From: Xanthomonas hyacinthi
GTDB taxonomy: Bacteria > Pseudomonadota > Gammaproteobacteria > Xanthomonadales > Xanthomonadaceae
DNA length: 64,000 bases
Assembly (NCBI RefSeq): GCF_009769165.1
Contig: NZ_CP043476.1
Span: 372,001-436,000 of the forward strand
Direction of reading: 5' to 3'
In this document: piece by piece, positions 53,387 through 64,000 of the stretch
Position numbering within the stretch: the stretch's first letter is position 1
Layout: the number at the start of each line of letters is the position of its first letter
Notes under the pieces: model-generated
Database searches by the model: none
What the model saw: only the letters and a program-made list of their open reading frames with translations
What the model was told of the DNA's origin: nothing
Position numbers and translations under genes: made by a program

Positions 53387-55144
53387 TCAGCCCTGCACCG
53401 GCCTGGCGCGCACCTGCACGTGCACTTCGGCCAGCTGCGCATCGGCGATCGGCGACGGCGCGTCGGTCATCAGGTCCTGCGCACCGGTGGTCTTGGGGAA
53501 CGGGATCACGTCGCGGATCGATTCGGTGCCGGCCATCAGCGCGGCGATGCGGTCGATGCCGAAGGCGATGCCGCCGTGCGGCGGCGCGCCGTAGTTCAGC
53601 GCGTCGAGCAGGAAGCCGAACTTGGCGCGCGCTTCCTCGGCGCCGATGCCGAGCAGTTCGAACACCGCGCTCTGCATCTCCGGGCGGTGGATACGGATCG
53701 AGCCGCCGCCGATTTCATTGCCGTTGAGCACCATGTCGTAGCCGCGCGACACCGCGGTCCTGGCATGCGTGCGCAGCTGCGCGATGTCGTCCACCGCCGG
53801 CGCGGTGAAGGGGTGATGCAGGGCGACGTAGCGCTGCGCTTCCTCGTCCCATTCGAACATCGGGAAGTCGGTGACCCACAGCGGCGCCCAGCCGGCGGCG
53901 ACCAGGCCGAAGTCCTTGCCGGCCTTCAGCCGCAGCGCGCCCATGAAGTCGGAGACTGTGTTGTAGCCGCCGGCGCCGAAGAACACGATGTCGCCGCTGC
54001 CGGCGCCGACGTGTTTGACCAGTGCGGCGAAGGCCTCTTCGGAGAAGAACTTGGCGATCGGCGAGCTGACCTCGCCGTTGTCGGCGATCTTGATGTAGGC
54101 CAGGCCCTTGGCGCCGTACTTGGCCGCGTGCGCGGCGTAGTCGTCGATCTGCTTGCGCGACAGGCTGGCGCCGCCGGGGATGCGCAGCGCGGCGACGCGG
54201 CTGGCGGCAGCGGCGGCGGCAGCGGCGAACACCTTGAACTCGCTGCCCTTGACCAGTTCGGCCACGTCGACCAGTTCCAGGCCGATGCGCAGATCGGGCT
54301 TGTCCGAACCGTAGCGGCGCATCGCCTCGGCCCAGGTCATGCGCGGGAATTCGGCGGCCAGCTCCACGTCCACCACTTGCTTGAAGATGTGGCGGATCAT
54401 CTGCTCCACCGCATCCTGCACGTCGCGCTCGCGCACGAAGGCGAATTCCATGTCCAGCTGGGTGAACTCGAGCTGGCGGTCGGCGCGCAAGGCTTCGTCG
54501 CGGAAGCAGCGCGCGATCTGGTAGTAGCGGTCGAAGCCGGCCACCATCAGGATCTGCTTGAACAGCTGCGGGCTCTGCGGCAAGGCGTAGAACTCGCCCG
54601 GATGCATGCGCGCCGGCACCAGGAAGTCGCGCGCGCCTTCCGGGGTGGCCTTGGTCAGGATCGGGGTCTCGATGTCCTGGAAGCCGCGCTCGTCCAGGTA
54701 ACGGCGCAGCCCCTGCACCAGCTTGATGCGGGTGCGCTGCATGCGCTGCATCTCCGGGCGGCGCAGATCCAGGTAGCGGTACTTCAGGCGGGTTTCCTCG
54801 CCCGGGTTCTCATGCGCATGGAATGGCAGCGGCGCGGCCTTGTTGAGCACGCTGATGCGGGTGGCGATCACCTCGACCTTGCCGCTGCGCAGCTTGTCGT
54901 TGACCGCATGCCGCGCGCGCACCACGCCTTCGACCTGCAGCACGTCCTCGTAGCCGAGCGAGGCGGCGACCGCGAACACCTCCGCGCTCTCCGGCTCCAC
55001 CATCACCTGCACGATGCCCTCGTGGTCGCGCAGGTCGATGAAGCAGACCCCGCCGAGATTGCGGGCGACATCGGTCCAGCCGGCCAGGGTGACGGTTTGG
55101 CCGATCAGGGTCTCGTCGACCAGGCCGCAGAAGTGGGTACGCAT
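53387..55144 (-). CDS. aspS: Aspartate-tRNA ligase
   Basis: A 585-residue class II synthetase of the bacterial AspRS type. The N-terminal OB fold ([35 protein letters not shown]) binds the anticodon. Motif 1 is in [20 protein letters not shown]. The flipping loop region and motif 2 are [20 protein letters not shown]. The bacterial GAD insertion covers about residues 300-410. Motif 3 is [20 protein letters not shown]. Start [11 protein letters not shown] at 55144 is standard. It is the first gene of an operon with the GNAT enzyme. Confidence 0.97.
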   Translation of the reverse strand: MRTHFCGLVDETLIGQTVTLAGWTDVARNLGGVCFIDLRDHEGIVQVMVEPESAEVFAVAASLGYEDVLQVEGVVRARHAVNDKLRSGKVEVIATRISVLNKAAPLPFHAHENPGEETRLKYRYLDLRRPEMQRMQRTRIKLVQGLRRYLDERGFQDIETPILTKATPEGARDFLVPARMHPGEFYALPQSPQLFKQILMVAGFDRYYQIARCFRDEALRADRQLEFTQLDMEFAFVRERDVQDAVEQMIRHIFKQVVDVELAAEFPRMTWAEAMRRYGSDKPDLRIGLELVDVAELVKGSEFKVFAAAAAAAASRVAALRIPGGASLSRKQIDDYAAHAAKYGAKGLAYIKIADNGEVSSPIAKFFSEEAFAALVKHVGAGSGDIVFFGAGGYNTVSDFMGALRLKAGKDFGLVAAGWAPLWVTDFPMFEWDEEAQRYVALHHPFTAPAVDDIAQLRTHARTAVSRGYDMVLNGNEIGGGSIRIHRPEMQSAVFELLGIGAEEARAKFGFLLDALNYGAPPHGGIAFGIDRIAALMAGTESIRDVIPFPKTTGAQDLMTDAPSPIADAQLAEVHVQVRARPVQG

Positions 55145-55303
55145 CGCAAACTCCAAGGTGGGGCCGCCGCCGCAGAACGCGCCGGCAAGCCGGATATTCT
55201 GCGGCGCGGCGCCGGCCCGGGCAAATCGCGCCGCAACTCACCTGGCCTTAAGTTTGCGTGAGGCTATAGTCCGCCCACAGTCACGGGCATCGCAGGGGGC
55301 CCC

Positions 55304-56293
55304 ATGTTGAGGCAGCTGAGCGGCTGGTTGTTGGTGGCGGGACTGGCCTTGGCCAGCGGGCCGGTGGCCGCGCAGAGCGCGCGCGCCTACGCGCCGGAGG
55401 ATCTGCGGCAGCTGTCGGTACCGAGCCGGGTGCGGGTGATCGAGCACGAATATGCCGAGCAGACCCGCGGCCGGCAGATTCCCGACGACCAGTTGGAGTT
55501 CTACCTGGACCAGATCGACCGCGGCTGGGGCTTCGGCCGCATCCAGCAGGACATCTCCACCTCGCTGCGCGGCAGCAGCGGCCAGTGGCGGCCGCAGCCG
55601 GGTTTCAACGCGCAGACCATCGTCTGCTCCAGCAACGACCGCAAGCGCCGCCAGTGCGCGACGCCGTTCCGCGGCCGCGCGCGGCTGCTCGGCGCGCTGT
55701 CGGACTCGCCGTGCATCGAGGGCCAGACCTGGGGTTCCGGCCCCGGCGCGGTGTGGGTGGACCGCGGCTGCCGCGGCCGCTTCGCCGAAGGCCGCGGCGG
55801 CTGGGGCGACGGCGACGGCCCGGGGCCTGGCCCTGGCCCTGGCCCTGGTCCTGGTCCTGGTCCTGGTCCTGGCGGCAGCATCCGCTGCGAGAGCCAGGAC
55901 CAGCGCCAGCGCGTCTGCAACACCGGCTGGCGCAATGCGGTGCTGGTGCGGCAGTTGTCCGACACCCGCTGCATCGAGGGCCGCAGCTGGGGCCAGCGCG
56001 ACGGCGCGGTGTGGGTGGACGATGGCTGCCGCGGCGAATTCGCCGAAGGCCGGGGCGATGGTGGTGGTGGCGGCTGGGGTCCGGGCCGCCCGCCGTCCGG
56101 CGGCGACTACTCGGTGACCTGCAGCAGCGGCGACAAGCGCCTGCGCAGCTGCGCCTGGGACCGCGGCCAGGGCCGCCCGGCGCTGATCCAGCAGTTGTCC
56201 GGCACCACCTGCATCGAAGGCCGCAACTGGGGGTACGAGAGCAATGCGGTGTGGGTCAAGGAAGGCTGCCGGGCACGCTTCGGCGCCCGCTGA
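55304..56293 (+). CDS. Secreted DUF3011 protein with three repeats and a Gly-Pro linker
   Basis: A 329-residue protein with signal peptide LLVAGLALASGPVAAQSA. After an N-terminal region (RVRVIEHEYAEQTRGRQIPD) it has three DUF3011 repeats. The first runs from IVCSSNDRKRRQC to WVDRGCRGRF, the second from IRCESQDQRQRVC to WVDDGCRGEF, the third from VTCSSGDKRLRSC to WVKEGCRARF. Each has four cysteines with the CIEG-WG core and is likely disulfide-linked. Repeats 1 and 2 are joined by a (Gly-Pro) linker coded by eight CCTGGY hexamers. A periplasmic or surface role is likely; the family has no assigned function. A strong bidirectional terminator follows. Confidence 0.85.
   Translation: MLRQLSGWLLVAGLALASGPVAAQSARAYAPEDLRQLSVPSRVRVIEHEYAEQTRGRQIPDDQLEFYLDQIDRGWGFGRIQQDISTSLRGSSGQWRPQPGFNAQTIVCSSNDRKRRQCATPFRGRARLLGALSDSPCIEGQTWGSGPGAVWVDRGCRGRFAEGRGGWGDGDGPGPGPGPGPGPGPGPGPGGSIRCESQDQRQRVCNTGWRNAVLVRQLSDTRCIEGRSWGQRDGAVWVDDGCRGEFAEGRGDGGGGGWGPGRPPSGGDYSVTCSSGDKRLRSCAWDRGQGRPALIQQLSGTTCIEGRNWGYESNAVWVKEGCRARFGAR
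55826..55873 (+). repeat. Hexanucleotide tandem repeat (CCTGGY)8
   Basis: Eight consecutive CCTGGC/CCTGGT units within the DUF3011 gene, coding for Pro-Gly repeats. The units are in frame, so gain or loss of a unit would change linker length by two residues without a frameshift. Confidence 0.95.
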
Positions 56294-56307
56294 ACGTCCC
56301 TGACCAG

Positions 56308-56349
56308 AAATGCGAACGGCCCGGAGGCGACTCCGGGCCGTTCGCATTT
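56308..56349. terminator. Bidirectional terminator hairpin
   Basis: AAATGCGAACGGCCCGGAG pairs perfectly over 19 bp with its complement at 56331-56349 across the loop GCGA. The A and T ends allow termination from both sides. It lies between the convergent DUF3011 and FmdB-type genes. Confidence 0.93.
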
Positions 56350-56377
56350 CGGCAAGCCCCGCTGCGGGACGCCCCGC

Positions 56378-56722
56378 TCAGGTCGCGGCGGGCTTGGCCG
56401 CCGGCGCCGGCGTGGCAGCGGTAGCGGGGGCGGCAGGCTTGGCCGCGCTGTCGGTGGCGACGGACCCTGCGGCCGGCTTGGCCTCGCCGGCGCTGCTGCT
56501 GCCGCTGCCGGACTCGGCCAGGTTGCGCTTCTTGTCGCCGTCCTTCTTGAAGTCGGTCTCGTACCAGCCGCTGCCGGACAAGCGGAACGACGGTGCGGTC
56601 AGCTGGCGCTTGACCGCGGACGCACCGCAGGACGGGCACGTTTCAGGGTCGGGATCGGACAGTTTCTGCAAGCGGTCGAAGCTGTGGCCGCACTCGGCAC
56701 ATTGGAACGCATAGATCGGCAT
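56378..56722 (-). CDS. FmdB family zinc-ribbon protein
   Basis: A 114-residue protein. The zinc ribbon MPIYAFQCAECGHSFDRLQK with CxxC is followed by DPDPETCPSCGASAVKRQLT with the second CxxC. A Ser/Gly patch (RLSGSGWYETDFKKD) is typical of FmdB-like regulatory proteins. The C-terminal third is a low-complexity Ala/Pro/Lys tail. Members have been proposed as regulators of formamidase or amidase genes, but the function here is not known. In many genomes this gene sits just upstream of aspS; here it is separated from it by the DUF3011 gene. Confidence 0.9.
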   Translation of the reverse strand: MPIYAFQCAECGHSFDRLQKLSDPDPETCPSCGASAVKRQLTAPSFRLSGSGWYETDFKKDGDKKRNLAESGSGSSSAGEAKPAAGSVATDSAAKPAAPATAATPAPAAKPAAT

Positions 56723-56879
56723 GGCGGCAAAAACGCGAGAAGAACGGAGGCAGCCAGTATGGGGCCCCGGCGCAGGCTTTCAAGCGATGCCGTCGCCTTG
56801 GCCGCTCAGGCCGACGTCTGTGGAGGCCATGGCGGCGGTGACGGTACCACCGGCCGGCAGTGTGGATCGACCTGCCCGC

Positions 56880-57055
56880 ACCCTCATCCGCCCCTGCGGG
56901 GCAACCTTCTCCCGAGGGGAGAAGGAGACAAAGCCCCTCTCCCCTCGGGAGAGGGTGAGGGTACGGCGCGAAGCGTCGCGCTGTCTTTAGGCGTGCACGA
57001 GGCTTCGCCCATCCCCTCATCCGGCCCTGCGGGCCAGCTTCCCATGAAAAGGGGA
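56880..57055. repeat. GC-rich intergenic fold-back repeat, two partial copies
   Basis: Copy A (56880-56965) begins ACCCTCATCCGCCCCTGCGG and ends GAGAGGGTGAGGGT. It contains two hairpins, CTTCTCCC/GGGGAGAAG and CCTCTCCC/GGGAGAGG. Copy B (57013-57040) repeats the start as CCCCTCATCCGGCCCTGCGG. This type of CCCTCATCC..GAGGGTGAGGG repeat is common between genes of Xanthomonas and Stenotrophomonas. It has no coding function. Confidence 0.75.
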
Positions 57056-57056
57056 C

Positions 57057-57371
57057 GGCGCGCGCCAGCGCCTGGCCGGACGCGTCGGCCGCGTCCAGCA
57101 TGCCGATGGTGGCCAGCCAGGTTTCCACCAGGCGCGGCCACTGCGCGACCTGCAACTTGCCCGCGCGCAGGCCGAAGGCATGGCCGCCCTGCGCGTGCAG
57201 GTGCATTGCCACTGGCACGCCGGCCTGCTTCAGCGCGACGTAATAGGCCAGCGACTGCGCCACGCCGTCCACCTCGTCGTCCTCGGCCTGCAGCAGGAAG
57301 GATCGCCACGGTGTTGCCTGGCGGGGCGATGGCCGAACCGTAGGCGCAAGCAGCGCCCAGAGAACATTCAA
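57057..57371 (-). pseudogene. C-terminal remnant of an alpha/beta hydrolase
   Basis: The minus strand reads FLLQAEDDEVDGVAQSLAYY, VALKQAGVPVAMHLHAQGGH, AFGLRAGKLQVAQWPRLVET, WLATIGML. It contains the catalytic Asp region (AEDDEVD) and His (GGHAFGLR) of an acetyl-esterase/xylanase-type hydrolase, but no nucleophile Ser domain. The upstream part is missing because the beta-lactamase gene begins immediately next to it. It is a truncated, dead gene. Confidence 0.7.
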
Positions 57372-58258
57372 CCCGCGAGCGTCTCCCGCACCGCGACCGC
57401 CACCGCCTTCAGCGCCGCATCGCGTGCGGCGTCATCGACCTTGGCGCCATTGAGATAGGCGCTCAGCAGCAACGGTGTGCGTCGGCCCGGCGGCCACACG
57501 ATGGCGATGTCGTTGCGGGTGTCGGTGCCGTTGCTGCCGGTCTTGTCGCCGATCTTCCAGCCACGCGGCAGGCCGGCGCGCAGGCAAGCGTCGCCGGTGC
57601 GGTTGTCGAGCATCCACGCGGTCAGGCGTTGCCGCGAGGCCGGCCGCAACGCATCGCCGAGCAGCAGCGCGCGCAGGGTCGCGGCCATCGCCGCCGGCGT
57701 GGTGGTATCGCGCGGGTCGCCCGCGGCGAACCGGTTCATCTCCGGCTCGTGGCGGTCGCTGCGGGTCTGCGTATCGCCGAGCCCGCGCAGGAAGCGGGTC
57801 AACCCGGGCGGGTCGCCGACCAGCGGGAACAGCAGGTTGGCCGCCGGGTTGTCGCTGAAGATCATCGTCGCCCGGCACAGCTCGGCCACGCTCAGCGCGC
57901 CGCCGACATGGCGCGCGGTCACCGGCGCGTGCGGCAGCATGTCCGCGGCACGGATCTGCACCGGTTGTTGCAGGCGCAGTTCGCCGCGATCGACCCGCTG
58001 CAGCACCGCGGCCGCCAATACAAATTTGAAGGTGCTGCACATCGGGAAGCGCTCGTCCTGGCGCTGCCCGCCGAGCACTGCGCCGTTGCCGTCGAGCAGC
58101 GTCACGCCGAGCCGCCCGGCCGTGCGGCGCTCGATCCCGGCCAGCCGCTGCGCCAGCGTCGGCGCCTTGTTTTTCGGCACTTTCGCATCCACCGCCGCGA
58201 CCGCCAGCGCGGCCGCCGCCAGCCCCATGCGCTGCAGGAATCGTCGTCTCGCCAGCAT
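57368..58258 (-). CDS. bla: Class A beta-lactamase
   Basis: A 296-residue serine beta-lactamase. The twin-arginine-like leader RRRFLQRMGLAAAALAVAA suggests Tat export. Active-site motifs are all present: S75-T-F-K78, S135-D-N137, E171 in EPEMN (deacylation Glu on the omega loop), and K239-T-G241. HEPEMNRFAAGDPRDTTTPA and WKIGDKTGSNGTDTRNDIAI are strongly class A. It hydrolyses penicillins and probably some cephalosporins in the periplasm. It is divergent from an AmpR-type LysR gene across 98 bp, so induction by beta-lactams through peptidoglycan fragments is likely. Start ATG 58258 was chosen for the leader. Confidence 0.96.
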   Translation of the reverse strand: MLARRRFLQRMGLAAAALAVAAVDAKVPKNKAPTLAQRLAGIERRTAGRLGVTLLDGNGAVLGGQRQDERFPMCSTFKFVLAAAVLQRVDRGELRLQQPVQIRAADMLPHAPVTARHVGGALSVAELCRATMIFSDNPAANLLFPLVGDPPGLTRFLRGLGDTQTRSDRHEPEMNRFAAGDPRDTTTPAAMAATLRALLLGDALRPASRQRLTAWMLDNRTGDACLRAGLPRGWKIGDKTGSNGTDTRNDIAIVWPPGRRTPLLLSAYLNGAKVDDAARDAALKAVAVAVRETLAG

Positions 58259-58316
58259 CGTCCAGCTCCGTCGGAAGACCCGATCATGCGCAGCTTGACC
58301 GCGGCCCACCAGCGAG

Positions 58317-58344
58317 GTTATTCAATCGCAATCATGAAAATAAC
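58317..58344. promoter_or_regulatory. Candidate AmpR operator between bla and ampR
   Basis: GTTATT, 16 bases, AATAAC: an inverted repeat in the AT-rich part of the 98-bp divergent promoter region. An inner pair TTCA/TGAA adds symmetry. LysR-type activators bind sites of this type. The spacing from the two start codons (58 and 12 bp) fits control of both genes. Confidence 0.6.
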
Positions 58345-58356
58345 TAATGGCGCACG

Positions 58357-59235
58357 ATGATCCGTCCGCAGCTGCCGTTGAACGCCCTGCGCGCCTTCGA
58401 GGCCGCCGCGCGGCACCAGAACCTGACCCGCGCCGCCGCCGAGCTGTGCGTGACCCAGGCCGCGCTGAGCCACCAGATCAAGCAACTGGAAGCGCGCCTG
58501 GGCGTGGTCCTGTTCCAGCGCCTGCCGCGCGGCGTGGCCCTGACCGACGAAGGCCAGCGCCTGCATCCGGTGCTGACCGAGGCCTTCGACCGCATCGCCG
58601 CCACCCTGCAGCGCTTCGCCGGCGGCCGCTACCGCGAGACGCTGAGCGTCGGCGTGGTCGGCACCTTCGCGGTGGGCTGGCTGCTGCCGCGGCTGGACGC
58701 CTTCCACGCCGCGCATGCCGACATCGAGCTGCGCGTGCACACCCACAACAACCGCGTCGATCTGGCCGGCGAAGGCCTGGACCTGGCGATCCGCTTCGGC
58801 GACGGCGATTGGCAAGGCCAGTGCGCCACGCCGATCCTGGACGCGCCGTTCGCACCGGTGTGCGCGCCGGCGCTGGCGCGCGTGCTGCGCACGCCGGCCG
58901 ACCTGGGCGGCGTGCCGCTGCTGCGCTCCTACCGGCTGGACGAATGGGCGCGCTGGCTGCAGGCGGCCGGCGCGCCGGAAGTCCTCGCCAGCGGACCGAT
59001 CTGCGACTCGTCGCTGACCCTGGCCAGCGCCGCGGCGGCGGGCGCCGGCGCGGCCTTGCTGCCGCTGCGCCTGTTCGCCCGGGATCTGGACGCCGGGCGC
59101 CTGCTCGCGCCGTTCCAGACCCGCATCGACGCCGGACGCTACTGGCTCACCCGCCTGCGCTCGCGCGCGGAAAGCGATGCCGGGCGGCGCCTGCGCGAAT
59201 GGCTGCAGGCCGAGCAACGGCACGCGGCAAGCTGA
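58357..59235 (+). CDS. ampR: LysR-type regulator, AmpR-like
   Basis: A 292-residue regulator. The N-terminal helix-turn-helix is LPLNALRAFEAAARHQNLTR, AAAELCVTQAALSHQIKQLE, LGVVLFQRLPRGVALTDEGQ. LPLNALRAFEAAARH-NLTRAA-EL-VTQ is the diagnostic start of AmpR/GcvA-like proteins. The effector domain has LSVGVVGTFAVGWLLPRLDA, VDLAGEGLDLAIRFGDGDWQ. It is divergent from the class A beta-lactamase and is the expected activator of that gene, responding to cell-wall turnover products. Length and start are normal. Confidence 0.92.
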   Translation: MIRPQLPLNALRAFEAAARHQNLTRAAAELCVTQAALSHQIKQLEARLGVVLFQRLPRGVALTDEGQRLHPVLTEAFDRIAATLQRFAGGRYRETLSVGVVGTFAVGWLLPRLDAFHAAHADIELRVHTHNNRVDLAGEGLDLAIRFGDGDWQGQCATPILDAPFAPVCAPALARVLRTPADLGGVPLLRSYRLDEWARWLQAAGAPEVLASGPICDSSLTLASAAAAGAGAALLPLRLFARDLDAGRLLAPFQTRIDAGRYWLTRLRSRAESDAGRRLREWLQAEQRHAAS

Positions 59236-59322
59236 GCGGAGCGCGCACGGAAGGTTCAGCCGTGCACCACGATGCGAGCGCGCCATGGCCCGCACACGAT
59301 CGATCTCGCACGCACCGCAGGC

Positions 59323-60567
59323 TCATCGGCAGGCGTCGCCCTTGGCGAATTCCATGCCGACCAGGCCGCGGATGAAATAGGCGAACCTGGGATCCCAGAT
59401 CGCGTTGTGCTCCTGGATCAGCGCCTTGTCCACGCGCACGTTCAACAGCGGCACCCAGGCTTGCGGCGCTTGCGTCACGCTGGACGCCAATTCGATCCCG
59501 CCCAGTGCGAATGCGCCGGTGCCGGCCCTGAAGCCGCCCCAGGTGCGTGCCGCCGCGGTGAACGCCGCCGGGGTCAGCGCGGTCGGCACTGTCGCTCCGG
59601 GCAGCACGCGCAGCCGATAGCGCGAAAATAACGGATACAAGCCGTACGCGGTGGTGATCAATTCGACCTCGTCCGCGCTCGCCGCCGCCAGCCGCTGCGG
59701 ATAGAACAACCGCATGCCGCGCGGGAATTCCCTGGACAGCGCGGTGTCGGCTTCGGAGGTGAAGCTGGCCATCGCCAGCGGCTCGCACGCCCGGAACGTG
59801 GTCTGCGCGACGGCCTGGTGCAGCGCGACGAACTGTTCGGCCTCGATCGCGGGATTGAGCAGGATCACCAGATCCCCATACGCCGTCTGCCGACGCGCCT
59901 GCGGATCGCCGACGGCGGCGACGATCCGGTCCTTGACCGCGGTGAACAATACGCCGCCACCGAAACTGTGCCCGATCAGCACCAGGCGGCTCTCCGACGC
60001 GGTGCGGCGCAACTCGGCCAGGCGCGCCAGCACGCCGCGCACACCCTCCACGCCGGTGGTCAGCCCCAACTCCTTCTTGTCCCGGTACGAGAGCAGTTCG
60101 AGCACGCTGTTGTCCGAGGCCTTGGCCTGCCACCCCAGGTAGACGCCGACCACCGCACGCCGCTTGCCCACCGCCAGCACCTGTTCCTGCGCCTGCAGCT
60201 GGCGCAGGAAGGTCTTGAAGGCGATGACGTTGCCGTCGCTCTGCGCCGCGTTGTGGTTCCAGCCGTGGATGAACACGACCAGCAGCAGGCGTTGCGGCGG
60301 CTGCGCGGCGGTCGCGGCGATCTTGCCGATGACGTCGTCGATCGACGCTGGATCGTAGGGCGTGCCGTTCTGGTCGAACTCGACGAAGGCCAACGCCGGC
60401 GCCGGCGCCGTGCCATCGCCGTCCAGCACGATGAATTCCGCCGCCTTGCACTCGCTGGACAGGGGCGAGGCCTCGCGGCAGATCGCCCGCTGCGTCCGCT
60501 GCTGGCCGTAGCTGGCGCAGCCGGCCAGCAAGGCGAACAGCAGCGTTGTTGCCATGATTCGGTTCAT
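59323..60567 (-). CDS. Lipoprotein alpha/beta hydrolase of unknown substrate
   Basis: A 414-residue protein. The signal peptide LLFALLAGC has a lipobox (Cys about residue 16). The hydrolase core shows LLLVVFIHGWNHNAAQSDGN (oxyanion HGW), RLVLIGHSFGGGVLFTAVKD with nucleophile Ser in GHSFGG, and DLVILLNPAIEAEQF. A late Asp or His pair is not obvious. It looks like the esterase/lipase group with an HGxN box rather than a dedicated lipase. A divergent start MDAVRGR upstream exists, but MNRIMATTLL at 60567 gives the lipoprotein signal. It is a single gene with convergent ampR on one side. Confidence 0.82.
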   Translation of the reverse strand: MNRIMATTLLFALLAGCASYGQQRTQRAICREASPLSSECKAAEFIVLDGDGTAPAPALAFVEFDQNGTPYDPASIDDVIGKIAATAAQPPQRLLLVVFIHGWNHNAAQSDGNVIAFKTFLRQLQAQEQVLAVGKRRAVVGVYLGWQAKASDNSVLELLSYRDKKELGLTTGVEGVRGVLARLAELRRTASESRLVLIGHSFGGGVLFTAVKDRIVAAVGDPQARRQTAYGDLVILLNPAIEAEQFVALHQAVAQTTFRACEPLAMASFTSEADTALSREFPRGMRLFYPQRLAAASADEVELITTAYGLYPLFSRYRLRVLPGATVPTALTPAAFTAAARTWGGFRAGTGAFALGGIELASSVTQAPQAWVPLLNVRVDKALIQEHNAIWDPRFAYFIRGLVGMEFAKGDACR

Positions 60568-60823
60568 GCCATTGTCCTTGAGTCGTCTCCAGAACGGCGG
60601 CCGCCCGCGCACCGCATCCACCGCATGCGGCGCAGGCAGCTGTCGTCACGTCCACACCGACAAGACGCGCCGTAGCTGGCGCTGGGTGTGCAGGCGTTGC
60701 GCGGCGAGATGGTCGTCCGCGCTGCTGATGCCGCTGATCATGGTTGGTTCCCCGCCTGCGTTGCCCGCAGCTTAACCAACCGGCATGCGGCGGCGGACCG
60801 CGCCGCGGCAACGCGATCGCGGT

Positions 60824-62680
<1,857 letters not shown>

Positions 62681-62960
62681 GGGAAGGGGGGCACTCGACG
62701 TTCGAGGCGGCAGTGTATCCGCTTCGTCCCGGATGGCCCACCCCGGGTCCGCGCCAGGGCGTGGCATTCGCACCCAAGAACAGGTCTTCGGGTTGAGCCT
62801 GCTCGGCAACGGACGGTCACGCCCTAATGCCATGCCGCTGTGCACCTCCTGGTCGAGAAATATCCCGACCGGGCCGGTCGTCGCTGCAAAGCACCCACTG
62901 TCCCAGCCATCCGGCCGCTCAGATCCAAAGCCATCCCCCAGCCACTGGACTTTCCGAACG

Positions 62961-64000
62961 ATGAAGCAATACCGCCCCCTCCCCCTGGCCAGCGCCATCC
63001 TGCTCGCCTCCGCCTCCGGTACCAGCTTCGCCCAGCAAGACCAAGCCCCCAAGACACTGGACAACCTCATCGTCACCGGCACCCGCATCGCCGACCGCAC
63101 GGTGGCCGAGTCGCAGTCGCCGATCGACATCATCAGCCCCGAAGCGCTGCAGGCGACCGGCGCCGGCGACCTGGGCAGCGCCCTGGGCAAGCTGTTGCCG
63201 TCGCTGAACTTCCCGCGCCCGGCCATCAACGACGGCAACGACGCGCTGCGCCCGGCGACCCTGCGCGGCCTGTCCCCCGACGCGGTGCTGGTGCTGGTCG
63301 ACGGCAAGCGCTACCACACCACCTCGCTGGTCAACTACAACCCCTCGGTCGGCCGCGGCTCGGCGCCGGCGGATCTGAACTCGATCCCGATGTCGGCGAT
63401 CGCGCGCATCGAGGTACTGCGCGACGGCGCGTCCGCGCAATACGGCTCCGATGCGATCGCCGGCGTGATCAACATCGTGCTCAAGCATGGCGTCGGCCCC
63501 GGCAAGAACAGCGTCTCGATCAACGGCGGGATCATGGACAAGGGCGATGGCGCGCAGAACGGGATGGACGGCTCGTACGCGCTGGCCTTCGGTGGCGCGC
63601 AGGGCGGCGGCGCCCCGGGCTGGGTGCGGCTGTCCTGGAACTACCAGAACGCGATGAACAGCAACCGCGCCGAGAACACCGACAAGGCCACCACGCTGGC
63701 AGGCGCGAACAATCCCAGCGGCATCCCATACCAACGCTACGGCGATCCGGCGGTCAAGACCTACCAGGGTCTGCTCAGCTTCGGCTATGCGCTGACACCG
63801 CGGATCGATCTGTACGGCTATGCCGACTTCAGCCGCCGCGAGGTGGTGTCCAACGGCTACTACCGTGCCTGGGACAACAGCGACCGCAACGTGCAGGCGA
63901 TCTACCCCAACGGCTTCCTGCCGCAGATCTACACCCCCTCCAACGATCGCGCCGCGGTGCTTGGCCTCAAGGGCAAGACCGACAGCGACTGGAATTGGGA
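62961..64000 (+). CDS. TonB-dependent receptor, N-terminal part (runs off the window)
   Basis: The first 346 codons of a receptor, open to the end of the window. Signal peptide PLPLASAILLASASGTSFAQ. Plug: LDNLIVTGTRIADRTVAESQ, LGSALGKLLPSLNFPRPAIN, RPATLRGLSPDAVLVLVDGK, RIEVLRDGASAQYGSDAIAG, VINIVLKHG. The barrel starts with SVSINGGIMDKGDGAQNGMD. The type VTGTRIADRTVAESQSPIDI is frequent in Xanthomonadaceae receptors for iron complexes or other substrates. ATG 62961 follows a non-coding 280-bp region after the ABC-F gene. Confidence 0.93.
   Translation, partial: MKQYRPLPLASAILLASASGTSFAQQDQAPKTLDNLIVTGTRIADRTVAESQSPIDIISPEALQATGAGDLGSALGKLLPSLNFPRPAINDGNDALRPATLRGLSPDAVLVLVDGKRYHTTSLVNYNPSVGRGSAPADLNSIPMSAIARIEVLRDGASAQYGSDAIAGVINIVLKHGVGPGKNSVSINGGIMDKGDGAQNGMDGSYALAFGGAQGGGAPGWVRLSWNYQNAMNSNRAENTDKATTLAGANNPSGIPYQRYGDPAVKTYQGLLSFGYALTPRIDLYGYADFSRREVVSNGYYRAWDNSDRNVQAIYPNGFLPQIYTPSNDRAAVLGLKGKTDSDWNW

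Overview
The window is high-GC DNA from a gammaproteobacterium of the family Xanthomonadaceae, most likely Xanthomonas or a close relative. The evidence is the gene order yebC-ruvC-ruvA-kup-ruvB-ybgC-tolQRAB-pal-cpoB-queE-queC-tRNA-Lys, the many TonB-dependent receptors, a secreted family 9 glycosidase, and the 7-bp GGGAATC-type intergenic repeats. Species cannot be assigned by eye.

Layout. (1) 74-6500: a decayed genomic island next to a tRNA-Gly(GCC) gene. It holds a wrecked integrase, a TetR regulator, a frameshifted acetyltransferase, an MFS efflux gene split by a complete IS3-family element with a GTT target duplication, and a LysR gene with two frameshifts. (2) 6519-21772: chromosomal backbone with a divergent Lrp/aminotransferase pair, a phytase-like lipoprotein with its TonB receptor, upp, a GH9 glycosidase, a metallo-beta-lactamase-fold hydrolase, ggt, ferredoxin, an IS5 transposase tail, dienelactone hydrolase, HIT protein, RDD protein, dcd and apbC/mrp. 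(3) 22253-27344: an S9 peptidase and a TonB receptor of less GC-rich composition. (4) 27400-34280: a graveyard around recQ. It has a group II intron tail cut by an IS3-family relic that carries a 260-bp fold-back element, then remnants of a TonB receptor, a LysR gene and another IS3 element around a Tat-exported SGNH hydrolase. (5) 34280-47045: tRNA-Lys, queuosine genes, the complete Tol-Pal operon and the RuvABC resolvasome with Kup and YebC. Fold-back hairpins of 7-bp repeats lie between many of these genes. (6) 47378-64000: a two-gene RND efflux system with a divergent AraC regulator, aspS, a DUF3011 protein with a hexanucleotide repeat, a class A beta-lactamase with divergent AmpR-type regulator, a lipoprotein alpha/beta hydrolase, an ABC-F ATPase and the start of another TonB receptor.

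Functional themes: outer-membrane integrity (Tol-Pal), recombination repair (RuvABC, RecQ), nutrient scavenging through TonB receptors coupled to secreted hydrolases, and drug tolerance (RND, MFS, beta-lactamase). No CRISPR array, rRNA or complete novel defence system was seen. The most unusual structures are the hairpin-forming 7-bp repeat family between housekeeping genes and the three-layer nested insertion directly abutting recQ.
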